A stretch of 64,000 bases of DNA from a virus: positions 1 to 64,000 of IMG/VR virus record IMGVR_UViG_3300034063_001922. The stretch is one strand, 5' to 3'. Under the pieces are notes generated by a model. That model was given only the letters and a program-made list of their open reading frames with translations. It did no database searches and had not been told where the DNA came from. This document shows, piece by piece, positions 8,062 to 16,661 of this stretch. Both the position numbers and the translations under genes were made by a program. Position 1 is the stretch's first letter, and every line of letters starts with the position of its first letter.

Positions 8062-8746
8062 CAACAGGAAAAGCAACCACCCGAACTGAGCAAGCATCAA
8101 CGATCTGAATCCACTGCTCGCGGCTGATACCTATTTGCTCCAGCATCTCGCCCACACCAAATCCTGATGTCAGCAACCGCTGCCCCCGCGCATGGATCTC
8201 TCGCCAAGTCGGGGGCACCTTGAGCAGGAACCCGTTGTCCCGCAGAAAGTGCGTGATCTCCCCATTGGCATAGGTACGCCCATAGGGCCGGAAGGATCCC
8301 CGTGATGGGTCGTAGCGCCGGGCCGCCTTGATCAACCCGATCATCGCCAGCTGCAAAAGATCTTCCTTGGGGTGAACGGTGCGCCGCGCGAAGTTGCCGG
8401 CAATCTTCTCCGCCAGGTCCATGTGCTCCAGAGCCAGGGCATCGGCAGCGGCATGGGGCCGAACGGGGCGTTGACGCCGCGGCCGGCATTGCGGCGCCTG
8501 AAAGGTCTTAGTCCTGGGCGGATGACGAGCAGGCTCCACCCATTCGATCTCCAGCTGCCCCGCTCGCGCGCAACAGGCCGGCCGGTGGTAGCGCCGTTGC
8601 CGCAGCATCTTCGCCGCACCGGTAGCAGTCCCCACCAGCACCACCGTGATCGGCAGCGACAGCTGAAGCACACCCAGCTGCCCATCCACCGGCACCAGAG
8701 CCTGAGTTGGTAACTGCTCAGGGACTTTCAGGACTGCATGCGTCAT
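8057..8746 (-). CDS. Phage-encoded sigma-70-like protein (region 2/3)
   Basis: 229 aa, ATG at 8746. Residues about 105-175 (EDLLQLAMIGLIKAARRYDP, then FRPYGRTYANGEITHFLRD) match sigma-70 region 2, the part that binds core polymerase and the -10 element; KVPPTWREIHARG resembles region 3. No region 4 helix-turn-helix for a -35 element is evident. Its counterpart is at 33701-34336 in the same place between terL and portal. It probably redirects host RNA polymerase to late promoters, or is a sigma-derived regulator. The cassette array begins 1-2 bp beyond its stop. Confidence 0.7.
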   Translation of the reverse strand: MTHAVLKVPEQLPTQALVPVDGQLGVLQLSLPITVVLVGTATGAAKMLRQRRYHRPACCARAGQLEIEWVEPARHPPRTKTFQAPQCRPRRQRPVRPHAAADALALEHMDLAEKIAGNFARRTVHPKEDLLQLAMIGLIKAARRYDPSRGSFRPYGRTYANGEITHFLRDNGFLLKVPPTWREIHARGQRLLTSGFGVGEMLEQIGISREQWIQIVDACSVRVVAFPVD

Positions 8747-8765
8747 CGGCTTCTCTCCTCCCCCC

Positions 8766-10391
8766 TCACCGACTGATCAGCAGAGGCGTCACCACCGGCT
8801 GGATGCCCTGGGCTTTCCAGTAGCGGCCCTCCAGCCACAAGGCGCCGTGGCAGAAGGCATCCACCAGGTCCTTGCTGCCCTTGGGGAAGCGGATCGCTTC
8901 CTCCACCAGCGGCTGGGCGCGGTGGTGAAAGCGAATCTGACCGGCCTCCACCAGGGGGGCGACGGCATGGGCGCGGGTCTCCTTGCTGCCACGGGCGGTG
9001 ATCGGCAGCATCCCCGGCACGCGACGCCGCAGCGTCTGCAGCACTGCGGGGCCATTGGCGGCGTCCTCGATGAGCACGGCATTGGGCCTGAGGCCCTGTT
9101 GCTCCAGGGCCCCCAGGCAACCCAGTAGGAAGCGGATCACCTCATGCAGGCCAAAGCGGTGCCGCGCCGCCCAGAGCACCTCGATCTCCAGGGCGGCTGG
9201 TGGCGCCGGGCCGTCAGGTTCACCCGTTCGGGGGATGACAGCGCGGGGCGGTGGAGCCAGCAGGCCGGCCAGGCAGAAGCCGCAGTAGTCGCTCTCCGCA
9301 TCCCCCTTGAAGCTCAGGTCACACGAGAGAGCCAGCAGGGCGTACTGCCGCTGGTGGCCCTGCTCGCGGGGGAAGGGCGGGCGGATCCACTGGCGGAGGA
9401 AGATCGATCCCGACGCCGGGCTGGGCCGCTGCTGGTAGAGCGCAGCCCACCAGTAGGCACCGAGGCGAGCGCGGATTTTGATCAGTTCCGGCAGAGGGAA
9501 CCGCTCTGGACACAGCGCCTCGCCCAGCTGTCGCCAGTCGGGGATCAGGCTGCAGGTGGGCGGCAGCTTGGGCCGTTCTGCAGGATCCTCGGCGATCGCC
9601 GGCAGATCCAGCACGGTCCACTGCTGCGGCGCTTCCCCCAGCTCCTGCTCCAGTAGCCAGCCGATCACGTCCTGGTGGTCCCAGCGGGTGAGCACCACCA
9701 CTTGGGCCGAGAGGTTCGGCTGCTCCCTGCCGTCCGGTCCCAGAACGGAGGCTGGTTCGGCGCGGGTGAGCCACACCGAGCGCAGCCAGTCGATCAGCTT
9801 TTGCCGCAGAGCTGGGGATGCGGCATCACCGGGCCCCTTGTAGGGGTCATCGATGATCCCCAGGCTGTAGCCCTTGCCGGTGAACGGCCCATCCACGCCG
9901 GCGGCGATGCAGCCGCCCCGCTGGCGGGTCAGCCAGTTGCCCACTGCAGCCGAGTCGCGGGCCAGCAGATGGCCGGTCACCCGGTAAAAGTGGCGCGCCT
10001 CGCGGGAGTGGGCGTAGGCCAGCTCGGCCGAATAGGAGGCGATTGCCGCGAACAGATGTGGGTAGCGCTGCAGGAAGTAGGCCGGGAACAACTTGGAGAC
10101 CAGCAGCGATTTGCCCAGCCGCGGCGGACAGGTGACGATCAACCGACTGAGCTGGCCATCGGCTACGGCCTGGAGCAGCTCGATCAGCACCTCGGCCCAG
10201 CGATGGAAGCCGTAGCGGGGGTAGGCCTCGGCGATGAAGCTGAGCAGGCTCTGGGGCTCTGCTGGCTCGGCTGCTGTGGCCGCGGGCAGGTGCAGAAGGC
10301 CGCCGTCACCCCAGGGGTCGCAGTCGGGCAGGAGCAACCCGCCCCAGTCGGGCAGAAGACGTGGGGGTGGTGCAACCGCCGCGGCCCTCAT
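8766..10391 (-). CDS. terL: Terminase large subunit
   Basis: 541 aa, ATG at 10391 overlapping the terS stop (ATGA). The Walker A-like motif TCPPRLGKS is near residues 87-95 and LGIIDDPYKG gives the ATPase acidic residues. The C-terminal nuclease has its three acidic clusters in LSCDLSFKGD, VLIEDAANGP and KDLVDAFCHG. It translocates and cuts DNA at the portal during packaging. It is closely similar to the right copy (31997-33697) and appears intact although the prophage lacks a capsid, so it may be a fossil or may serve packaging in trans (speculative). Confidence 0.92.
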   Translation of the reverse strand: MRAAAVAPPPRLLPDWGGLLLPDCDPWGDGGLLHLPAATAAEPAEPQSLLSFIAEAYPRYGFHRWAEVLIELLQAVADGQLSRLIVTCPPRLGKSLLVSKLFPAYFLQRYPHLFAAIASYSAELAYAHSREARHFYRVTGHLLARDSAAVGNWLTRQRGGCIAAGVDGPFTGKGYSLGIIDDPYKGPGDAASPALRQKLIDWLRSVWLTRAEPASVLGPDGREQPNLSAQVVVLTRWDHQDVIGWLLEQELGEAPQQWTVLDLPAIAEDPAERPKLPPTCSLIPDWRQLGEALCPERFPLPELIKIRARLGAYWWAALYQQRPSPASGSIFLRQWIRPPFPREQGHQRQYALLALSCDLSFKGDAESDYCGFCLAGLLAPPPRAVIPRTGEPDGPAPPAALEIEVLWAARHRFGLHEVIRFLLGCLGALEQQGLRPNAVLIEDAANGPAVLQTLRRRVPGMLPITARGSKETRAHAVAPLVEAGQIRFHHRAQPLVEEAIRFPKGSKDLVDAFCHGALWLEGRYWKAQGIQPVVTPLLISR

Positions 10392-10927
10392 GGCCCTCCC
10401 CTCCCTTCCGGTGGCTTGATCGGTGCGCGCAGCAGCCCGCCGATCTCAGCGATCACCCGGAAGGCGCCGACGGCCGCCGAAAACTGCTCGGCGTCCATGG
10501 CCCGGCGGGCGCATTCGTTCAGCGCAAAGATCTGCTCGGCCTGGTGTCGGCGGCGGTCGGTGATCAGCTCCTCCACCATCCGCTCGCGGGCGAGGTTGAG
10601 GTAGCGGTGCACCGTGAGGCTGTTGGTCACCCCCCACTTCGCTCCAGCGTTCTCCAGGATCTGCACCATCGGCAGGCGCTGGGCGATCCACAGCTGGGCC
10701 TCCGCCACCCGCCGCTCGATCTCCAGCCGGCTGGGCCTGGGGGCGGCGTTACTCCTGCGCCGCTGGCGCGGTGGGTTGCCCGGTCCCACCGGCCGCCTGG
10801 GGTCCACACCCACCATCGCCCCCAGCGGCTGGCCGTCGTCGTCCTCGGCTGGAGCCGCACAGCGCAGGGCCTCGATGGCATCGCTGCCGGCCTGCTCATC
10901 CCCGCCGTGGTGCCGGGGAGCGGTCAT
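10388..10927 (-). CDS. terS: Terminase small subunit
   Basis: 179 aa counting from MTAPRHH at 10927, chosen because longer starts lack a counterpart in the right homologue (31476-31997). Low-complexity Pro/Arg N-terminus, then a helical DNA-recognition part (WGVTNSLTVHRYLNLARERM) and a conserved C-terminus (FSAAVGAFRVIAEIGGLLRA). The last ~170 bp are almost identical at nucleotide level to the right copy, in inverted orientation. It recognises phage DNA and hands it to TerL. Confidence 0.8.
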   Translation of the reverse strand: MTAPRHHGGDEQAGSDAIEALRCAAPAEDDDGQPLGAMVGVDPRRPVGPGNPPRQRRRSNAAPRPSRLEIERRVAEAQLWIAQRLPMVQILENAGAKWGVTNSLTVHRYLNLARERMVEELITDRRRHQAEQIFALNECARRAMDAEQFSAAVGAFRVIAEIGGLLRAPIKPPEGRGGP

Positions 10928-11546
10928 GGCAGCACGACCTGCCCTGCGATCGCCCACCGCTTGGGTTCTGTTGATTGCAGCTGGATCGCCGCGGCCCCAG
11001 GAGCCCAGCAGCACAACGCCGCCAGCCCCCGTGGGTGGCCAAGCAGCGCGGCGCCCTGGCGCTTGAGATGAATGGTGCCCATGGCCAACGACGCCAAACG
11101 CTATCCACTGAGCCCGGAACTACGAGGAACCGTAGCGGCTCGACATTGTGAGGTGCAAGCAACAGCTTGCGATTCCAGGGAGCAATCAGTCGGTGCTGGC
11201 TGATTCCCCTGGCCGCGATTGCTACGTGTGCGTGCAGACCGCTGGAGTGACTCCAGGCCCCAGCCAGCAGGTGGAGGAGTGGGGGGGTGTCCCTATGGGA
11301 GGGGAATGAATGCGTGAACAATTCCGGCAGACCCCTTCTGGTGCAAGGGGTCCGGGCACCAGCAGCCAATGAACCCCCCGTGATGCCCGATGAATGGACC
11401 ATTCACACGGTTTTCATTGCCATTCATCGCTTTTTCATCCCTCCTAAATCGCCAGGAAGCACTGCACCGCAGTGCTTTACAGAGAAAAAATCATCCATTC
11501 ATTCTTTGAATGAGGGGGGACACAGGGTGGTGCCCATTGCAGGCAA
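10928..11546. other. Intergenic region with clustered short repeats, candidate replication origin
   Basis: About 620 bp without a convincing gene. From 11305 to 11515 it holds repeated AATGAA/TTCATT words in both orientations (AATGAATG at 11305, GATGAATGG at 11389, CATTCATC at 11421, CATTCATT and AATGAG around 11495-11515) and a perfect inverted repeat AGCACTGC-acc-GCAGTGCT at 11458-11476. It lies just downstream of a primase-helicase gene, matching the position of a repeat cluster in the right prophage. Origin function is inferred. Confidence 0.4.
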
Positions 11547-13853
11547 TCAGCGCAACAGGTTCTCCAGACCGCCGCGGCCCTGGCGGGGGAGCTCCAGCAG
11601 CCGCTGGCCCTTGGGTGTGAGGCACCAGGCCATGCCCGTCTTGCGAATCAGCCCCCGCTTGCGCAGCCAGGTGAGGTTGTTGCGCACTGAGCCCTCGTGG
11701 AAGCCGCTCAGGTCGTGGCAGAGATAGGGGCTGCAGGTTGGTAGGCCGCCTGCCTGGCGCCTGGCGATCAGCTCCATCAGCGCCTGGCGGCAGTTGCGGG
11801 TGATCAGTCCCTCGGTAATCTCAAAGCCCTCCTCGCAGAGGCGGTAGCTGAACTCCCGCTGCTGGCTGCCGCGCAGCTTGTGCACGCTCCAGACATTGCA
11901 GGGCCCCTGGTCACTGCTCTTGCGGGTGAGCTGGTGCACAGCAGAAGGGATCTGATTGATGTTCTGGTTGCCGGCCGCGGCCTGCAGCCCCTTGCCCGCG
12001 CTCTTGCCCCCGGCCGGGTGGTGCAGCCAAAGCAGCGAGCAGTGACGGCACACCAGGGCCTGCATCAGCCGCAGCAGGGTGCCCACCGGCCCGATGCCGA
12101 AGTTCACGCCGGCCAGCTCCAGCACCGCCTTGAGCGAATCGATCACCACCAGGGCGTAGGCACCGCCGGCGAGCTCCTGGCGCAGTTCCTGCAACCCCGA
12201 CGGACTGCAGCACCAGGAGGGCAGGGCCTCGCTGGGTTCCGCGCTCCAGATGGTCAGCCGCTCGATCACGACCGGGTCATCGGCATGGCCCAGGTCCTCG
12301 AGGTACTCGCGCACCATGGCGCGGGCCCCCTCGCCGCCGTCGCTGCCGATCCACAGCACCCGGCCGGTGCGGGAGGGAGGGATCTCCTGATCGAGAAAGG
12401 GAAGGCCCTTGATGCAGCACACCGCCATGGCCGCCGCGGCCATCGTCTTGCCGGTGCCGCCGGCGCCAAAAAGCAGATGGTCGCGCCGCCAGAGCAGAAA
12501 GCCCGGCAGCAGGTCTTCTGCCGGCGAGGCGATCGGATCCGAGAGGCTGCGGTTGCGGTTGCCGCCGCGGTGCGAGCTCTGCAGTGGCAGGCCCCAGCGG
12601 CCGGCCAGGGCGTAGTAGAGGCGCTCATCCACCGCCTGGCCGTTCACCCCCAGGCTCCAGAGGGCGGCCCGCACCGCCTGCTCCTGGGCCCAGGTGTCCT
12701 GGGTGTCGAGCAGCAGATCCAGCAGCTGCTCCAGCAGCAGCGCGATCTGCTGGTCCCGAGGCGGCTCGACCTGGCGGGGTGCTGGCTGCTGCTGGTTGGC
12801 GGTCTCCGCGGGGTGCTCCCTGGGGCGCTCTGACGAGGAGGAGAGAGCCCCTCCTGGTACCAGATTGCTGGTGCTGGACGTCAGGCGGCAGGGGCGGTAG
12901 CCATCGAGGCCGGCGAAGTGGAAGAGGGTGCCGATGGTCACCCCCCGCCCCTTGAAGGAGCGCCACTTGGCCTGGCATTCCTCGGCGTTGAAGCTGCTGC
13001 AGCCCCGCGACCAGGCAATCCAGTGGTGGAGCAGCCCTGGATCGATCGAATGGAGCGCCATGCCGACCGTCAGCCAGCCGTCGTAGTCCTCCCGCGGCTG
13101 GATGTGCGCGAGCAGCTCGATCGCCCGCTCCTGGTCATCGCTGCGCGGGGCGAAATCGGCCTCCACCGGCTCCTCCGGCCTCTTGAAGAGCGGCTCCAGC
13201 AACCAGTCCGGCGCATCGGCCACCTGCTGCTCGGCCGGGGAACGGCCTTCCAGCCAGCGATAGCGGCCGCTGAGCGGATGCACACCGGCGATCACCGACT
13301 GGTGGCCCTCCCAGCGCAGCTCCAGCACCGTGGCGCGGCGGCGCTTGCCGCCCGGCCCACTGGCAGGCGTTGGTGGGGTGGGGGTGTGATCGGCGCTGAC
13401 CGGTCCCCAGCTGCGGCGCCCGCGCAGGCAGTCCCAGTACTCCAGAGGGACGCGGAAGGCCAGCTGGGCGCGCTGGGGCAGGCCGGAACTCCAGCCCACC
13501 GTTGCTGGCAGCTCGGCAGCCAGGCAGCCGTAGATCCGCTGGAAGCAGGCCGTGGCGCCGGGGCCGTCGAAATCCACCGCCAGCACGCCGGAGACCGGGC
13601 CGAGCACCAGCCCCACTGCCCGCACATGGGGGCTGGTCGCGGCCGCGGCCGAGAAGTCCTCCAGGCTGAGGCCGGCGCTGGCCCATTGGCCCAATGGTTC
13701 GCCGCTGCCGGGGTCCACGGGGCGCTTGCGGCCATCGATCGGAATCAGCAGCCAGTCGGAATCGAGGCCGCGCAGGCTCTCGAGCACACCAGGGGCGAGC
13801 GCCATCAGCGGGCACGCCCCTGAATCGGCCAGGGGGCTACCGGCTGCGGGCAT
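11547..13853 (-). CDS. Phage replication protein: prim-pol, PriCT and RepA-like helicase domains
   Basis: Start taken as MPAAGSPLAD at 13853, just after the stop of the preceding gene (768 aa); MALAPG at 13805 is the alternative. The N-terminus carries a bifunctional primase/polymerase fold with the acidic pair in LAVDFDGPG. A PriCT-2-like helical segment follows (YDGWLTVGMALHSID). A RecA/RepA-type ATPase has Walker A FGAGGTGKTM and Walker B LVVIDSLKA, and the C-terminus is winged-helix-like. It primes and unwinds phage DNA. It is unrelated to the primase at the same position of the right prophage, so the replication module was exchanged. Confidence 0.8.
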   Translation of the reverse strand: MPAAGSPLADSGACPLMALAPGVLESLRGLDSDWLLIPIDGRKRPVDPGSGEPLGQWASAGLSLEDFSAAAATSPHVRAVGLVLGPVSGVLAVDFDGPGATACFQRIYGCLAAELPATVGWSSGLPQRAQLAFRVPLEYWDCLRGRRSWGPVSADHTPTPPTPASGPGGKRRRATVLELRWEGHQSVIAGVHPLSGRYRWLEGRSPAEQQVADAPDWLLEPLFKRPEEPVEADFAPRSDDQERAIELLAHIQPREDYDGWLTVGMALHSIDPGLLHHWIAWSRGCSSFNAEECQAKWRSFKGRGVTIGTLFHFAGLDGYRPCRLTSSTSNLVPGGALSSSSERPREHPAETANQQQPAPRQVEPPRDQQIALLLEQLLDLLLDTQDTWAQEQAVRAALWSLGVNGQAVDERLYYALAGRWGLPLQSSHRGGNRNRSLSDPIASPAEDLLPGFLLWRRDHLLFGAGGTGKTMAAAAMAVCCIKGLPFLDQEIPPSRTGRVLWIGSDGGEGARAMVREYLEDLGHADDPVVIERLTIWSAEPSEALPSWCCSPSGLQELRQELAGGAYALVVIDSLKAVLELAGVNFGIGPVGTLLRLMQALVCRHCSLLWLHHPAGGKSAGKGLQAAAGNQNINQIPSAVHQLTRKSSDQGPCNVWSVHKLRGSQQREFSYRLCEEGFEITEGLITRNCRQALMELIARRQAGGLPTCSPYLCHDLSGFHEGSVRNNLTWLRKRGLIRKTGMAWCLTPKGQRLLELPRQGRGGLENLLR

Positions 13854-13872
13854 GGGCGCCAGCACCCATCCC

Positions 13873-14184
13873 TCACAGCACCCCTCCCTGGGACCCCTGG
13901 GATCCAGCGGCAGGGGCGCGCAGCTGCTGGCGTGGCACCAGGTTGCGGGCATCACACACCCGCAGGGAGGTGGGGCAGCGGTAGCCCAGCCGCCGCGCCC
14001 TCACCAGCACACTGGCGCTGCCCACCTGGTCCACCACCCCCGCGGTCCAGGCACAGCCGAGGAACACGCCTACCCGATCGCCCCGGCGGAAGTGGCGGAA
14101 GTCCTGGGGAGGGGCCGCCAGCCGCTGCTGGGCAGGGACACGGGGGCGCCAGATCTGCTGCTCGGCGTCCTCAGCGCTGGCCAT
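13873..14184 (-). CDS. Small phage protein of unknown function
   Basis: 103 aa, ATG at 14184, overlapping the end of the preceding RHH gene by 14 bp and ending 19 bp before the primase start, so it belongs to the early-replication operon. Basic, with a central stretch RRGDRVGVFLGCAWTAGVVD that suggests a small SH3-like beta barrel. No counterpart in the right prophage. Function unknown. Confidence 0.5.
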   Translation of the reverse strand: MASAEDAEQQIWRPRVPAQQRLAAPPQDFRHFRRGDRVGVFLGCAWTAGVVDQVGSASVLVRARRLGYRCPTSLRVCDARNLVPRQQLRAPAAGSQGSQGGVL

Positions 14185-14365
14185 CGACAGCGCCGGCGGG
14201 GGGCTTGGTCCTGGCTCTTGAGGCAGCGCGAGCGGTGGAGCGGGTGTGGCGGCGGATGTGCTCCCGCAGGATTGAGCGGATCAGCACCACCCGGGGTTCA
14301 TCGCCGCGGTGGGCATCGAGCCAATCGAGCACGTCGTCACTGAGGCGGATCACGGTGGGCCGCAA
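14171..14365 (-). CDS. Ribbon-helix-helix-like small DNA-binding protein
   Basis: 64 aa with a TTG start at 14365. The core TVIRLSDDVLDWLDAHRG followed by VLIRSILREHI has the strand-helix-helix pattern of CopG/Arc repressors; the C-terminus is basic. A similar small protein (27195-27398) precedes the primase of the right prophage. It is the first gene of the leftward operon and probably autoregulates the divergent promoter region. Confidence 0.55.
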   Translation of the reverse strand: MRPTVIRLSDDVLDWLDAHRGDEPRVVLIRSILREHIRRHTRSTARAASRARTKPPAGAVDGQR

Positions 14366-14715
14366 GGCTCAAGAAAGCGGGGAGCGGCAGCGTAATCAGA
14401 CTGGCTCGCTAACGCAGGGAGAAAGGATGTACTCCCCCGAGTTCCCTGGGTTGGCTTAAGCACGCCTGCTGGCGGGTTTCGCGGCGCCATGGGGGCGCAA
14501 GGCAGATCGCTCGGGCAGGTGGCAGAACGGGCCTGGTTCCAGCAACAGGCCGCGGCCACCAAGGGCGATGGCCTCCGCAGTGTTCAGGGTTCAGCACGTC
14601 CCGCGAACCGATCAACCCGGCAGTCAGCCCGGTAAGTCGAGGAGGCTGATGTCGCATCCTGTCGTATTCGGGGCGATGCTCTAGCCTTTGGCTATTCTCC
14701 TCGGACTTTCAAGCC
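14366..14715. promoter_or_regulatory. Divergent control region between leftward and rightward early operons
   Basis: 350 bp with no gene, flanked by divergent genes for an RHH protein and an HTH protein. It contains the inverted repeat TAGCC-ttt-GGCTA at 14683-14695, 21 bp before the ATG of the HTH gene, a plausible repressor operator. No clear sigma-70 hexamers were identified. Confidence 0.45.
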
Positions 14716-15444
14716 ATGGCCAACTGGTTTGCGGAGATGGAGGCCCGACAGAGTGAGGCCCGTGTCGCCTTTGGCCGCATGCTCCGGCTGTGGCGCGAGC
14801 GCAACGGCTGGACTCAGTACACCGTGGCCGATTGGGGCAAACAGGCGGGTTTTCCTGCCATCAGCTACGGCAACCTCAGCGCGATCGAGCAGGGCAAGGC
14901 CGGAGAACTGCGCCGCCCTGCCTTCTTCCAGCTGGCGGAGGCCAACCAGCGCCTGTTCAGCGGCGAGCTGGGCACCATCACCGACAAGTGCCTGCGCGAG
15001 AAGATCCAGGCCGGCCAACCGCTCCTCGGCGCCGATGGCCAGCCCTGGGGCCCCCAGGAGTTGTGGTCCTGCTACGTGGGGCTGCTGGAGGTGCCCGAGG
15101 CCTACCGCCAGCCCCAGCGCGGCGACGCCCCCCGGCTGAGTGCTGCCAAGGCGCGGGAGATGAGCCGCCGCTGGCGCGAGCAGGTCGGAGAAGCCATCGA
15201 GGCCCGGCAGCTGGATCCGCTCCAGGCCCTGCAGGCGATTGCCCGGTTGGCGCCACAGGCCCAGCGCAAGCAGCTGCGCACGGTGCTCAGCTCGTTCGGC
15301 GACTACAGCCCCGCTGATTTGCAGCAGCTGTGGGATGGGGAGTGGCTGCCCCAGCAGTGGATCAACAGCTGGCTGGCCGGCCTGGAGGCCGGGAAGGGAG
15401 GAGAGACCAGGCCGGAGCAGCCGGCTGAGGAGGAGCAGCCCTGA
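14716..15444 (+). CDS. Phage HTH regulator, early region
   Basis: 242 aa, ATG at 14716. Residues about 15-70 (FGRMLRLWRERNGWTQYT... ISYGNLSAIEQGKAGELRRPAFF) form an XRE-like helix-turn-helix; WDGEWLPQQWINSW near the C-terminus recurs in the right homologue (23121-23822). It heads a rightward early operon. Its role as repressor or lysogeny regulator is inferred from the HTH and its position beside divergent promoters. Confidence 0.65.
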   Translation: MANWFAEMEARQSEARVAFGRMLRLWRERNGWTQYTVADWGKQAGFPAISYGNLSAIEQGKAGELRRPAFFQLAEANQRLFSGELGTITDKCLREKIQAGQPLLGADGQPWGPQELWSCYVGLLEVPEAYRQPQRGDAPRLSAAKAREMSRRWREQVGEAIEARQLDPLQALQAIARLAPQAQRKQLRTVLSSFGDYSPADLQQLWDGEWLPQQWINSWLAGLEAGKGGETRPEQPAEEEQP

Positions 15445-15484
15445 CAAGGGACCGGCTGCCGGCTGCCCCGAGAATCTGAGGAGA

Positions 15485-15518
15485 GCTTGCGCCCAGCGTT
15501 AGCGAGCCCATAAGATCG
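15485..15518 (+). promoter_or_regulatory. Conserved element and putative promoter of the early operon
   Basis: A 24-bp element at 15485-15508 recurs, with about four changes, at 23041-23064 (opposite strand) before the homologous gene of the right prophage. Its parts are GCTTGCGCC, AGC, TTAGC and AGCC. Read as a promoter it offers TTGCGC (-35) and TAAGAT (-10) 18 bp apart, 36 bp or so upstream of the ATG at 15553. Confidence 0.5.
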
Positions 15519-15552
15519 GCGGGCGCGGGCGCCGGTCCCGCATGAGCTCCCG

Positions 15553-16392
15553 ATGGACAACCCCAGGCCCCAGGCTGCAGCGAGCGAGCTGCTCTCCCCC
15601 GAGGCGATGCACTGGCAGGCCGATTGCGAGATGGCCGATGCCCTCTCAGCGTTCCAGAGCCAGGTGGAACCCGCCGCCGAGCTGACGCTGCAGGCCGTCG
15701 TGGAAACAGCAAAGCCTGCCTTTCGGCTCGGTTTCAGCTTCTCGGTACGCAGCAGCGAGGAGGGTACGACCGTGCTGCTGCGGCACCGCAGCGGCGCACA
15801 GCAAAGCGCAGAAGGTGAGGGCCACGACGGTGACTTCACCCTCAGCGCCCGGCTGCTGGCCGGCCTGCTGGGTATTCCTGTGGCTACAGCTCCTCGCCCC
15901 AGCAAGGCCGAGGAGGAATCCTGCGCGGAGGATGGCGCTCCGCCGGCTGCCGCGGCTGCTGGCGCGGGTGCCGGCAGCTCAGCCCCGGAAGCAGTGCCGG
16001 CTGCGCCCTCGCTGTCCACTGCGGAGGTTGCGCCAGCAGGTGAGAACGCCAGCGCCACGCCTGATGCCACGCCTGAACCAGGCATCCAGAGCAGGGCACA
16101 GGAGGAGGTGGCTGGCGGCAGCGCCGAGGGGTTGGATCCAGCCCTGGAGCCCCTCACGGCAGAGGAGATCAGCACCCTGACGGGGATGCTCAAGGAGCTG
16201 GCCCGCAATGACAGGGAAGCCTGGAAGCAATTCTCGCTGGCCTTCCGGGAGCACTTCGAGGTGCCGCGCACCGCCCGCACGATCACCGATCGGATCAGCC
16301 AGCGGCGGCACGCCGAGTTCATCGATCGCTTTGAACGGGAGCTGGCTGCCAGTGGCAGCAGCGGCGCGGTTGGTGCAACGGAGGCGATCTGA
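15553..16392 (+). CDS. Conserved early phage protein, unknown function
   Basis: 279 aa, ATG at 15553. An N-terminal domain (AFQSQVEPAAELTLQAVVETAKPAFRLG) is joined by a long Ala/Pro/Glu-rich linker to a conserved C-terminal domain with EPLTAEEI and FREHFEVPRTARTITDRI, then HAEFIDRF. The 241-aa product at 22272-22997 has the same two blocks (FREHFQVPRSARSIGDRI, HAAFIDHF). Stop overlaps the next start. No known family recognised. The neighbourhood (ssDNA-binding protein, RHH-like protein) hints at DNA metabolism or control. Confidence 0.6.
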   Translation: MDNPRPQAAASELLSPEAMHWQADCEMADALSAFQSQVEPAAELTLQAVVETAKPAFRLGFSFSVRSSEEGTTVLLRHRSGAQQSAEGEGHDGDFTLSARLLAGLLGIPVATAPRPSKAEEESCAEDGAPPAAAAAGAGAGSSAPEAVPAAPSLSTAEVAPAGENASATPDATPEPGIQSRAQEEVAGGSAEGLDPALEPLTAEEISTLTGMLKELARNDREAWKQFSLAFREHFEVPRTARTITDRISQRRHAEFIDRFERELAASGSSGAVGATEAI

Positions 16393-16661
16393 TGGCCAGC
16401 CAGTCCAGTTCCAGCCCGCGGCCGATCGCCTACGGCCACCGCCTGCATCAGCGGCCCGCCGCGGCCGATACCGGCCACTACCTGCACAGCAAAGTGCGCA
16501 GCGATGTCTGGGGCGTGTTGCAGCAGCTCAGGCAGCAGCACGGCCTCTCGATCAGCGGCGCCGCCCATCACCTGATGCGGCTGGGCGCCGGTCTCGATCC
16601 CCTTCCTCCCCTCGATCACCTCACCCGCACCCAACGGTGCGCACAGCGCGATGGCCATTGA
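16392..16661 (+). CDS. Small RHH-like phage protein
   Basis: 89 aa, ATG at 16392 overlapping the previous stop (TGATG). The region GHYLHSKVRSDVWGVLQQL then HGLSISGAAHHLMRLG has a strand-helix-turn-helix look, conserved in the right homologue at 22039-22275 (FIQTQVRTDVYLRV, NLSASGAVHHLL). Likely a small DNA-binding protein. Overlaps the next gene by 11 bp. Confidence 0.55.
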   Translation: MASQSSSSPRPIAYGHRLHQRPAAADTGHYLHSKVRSDVWGVLQQLRQQHGLSISGAAHHLMRLGAGLDPLPPLDHLTRTQRCAQRDGH

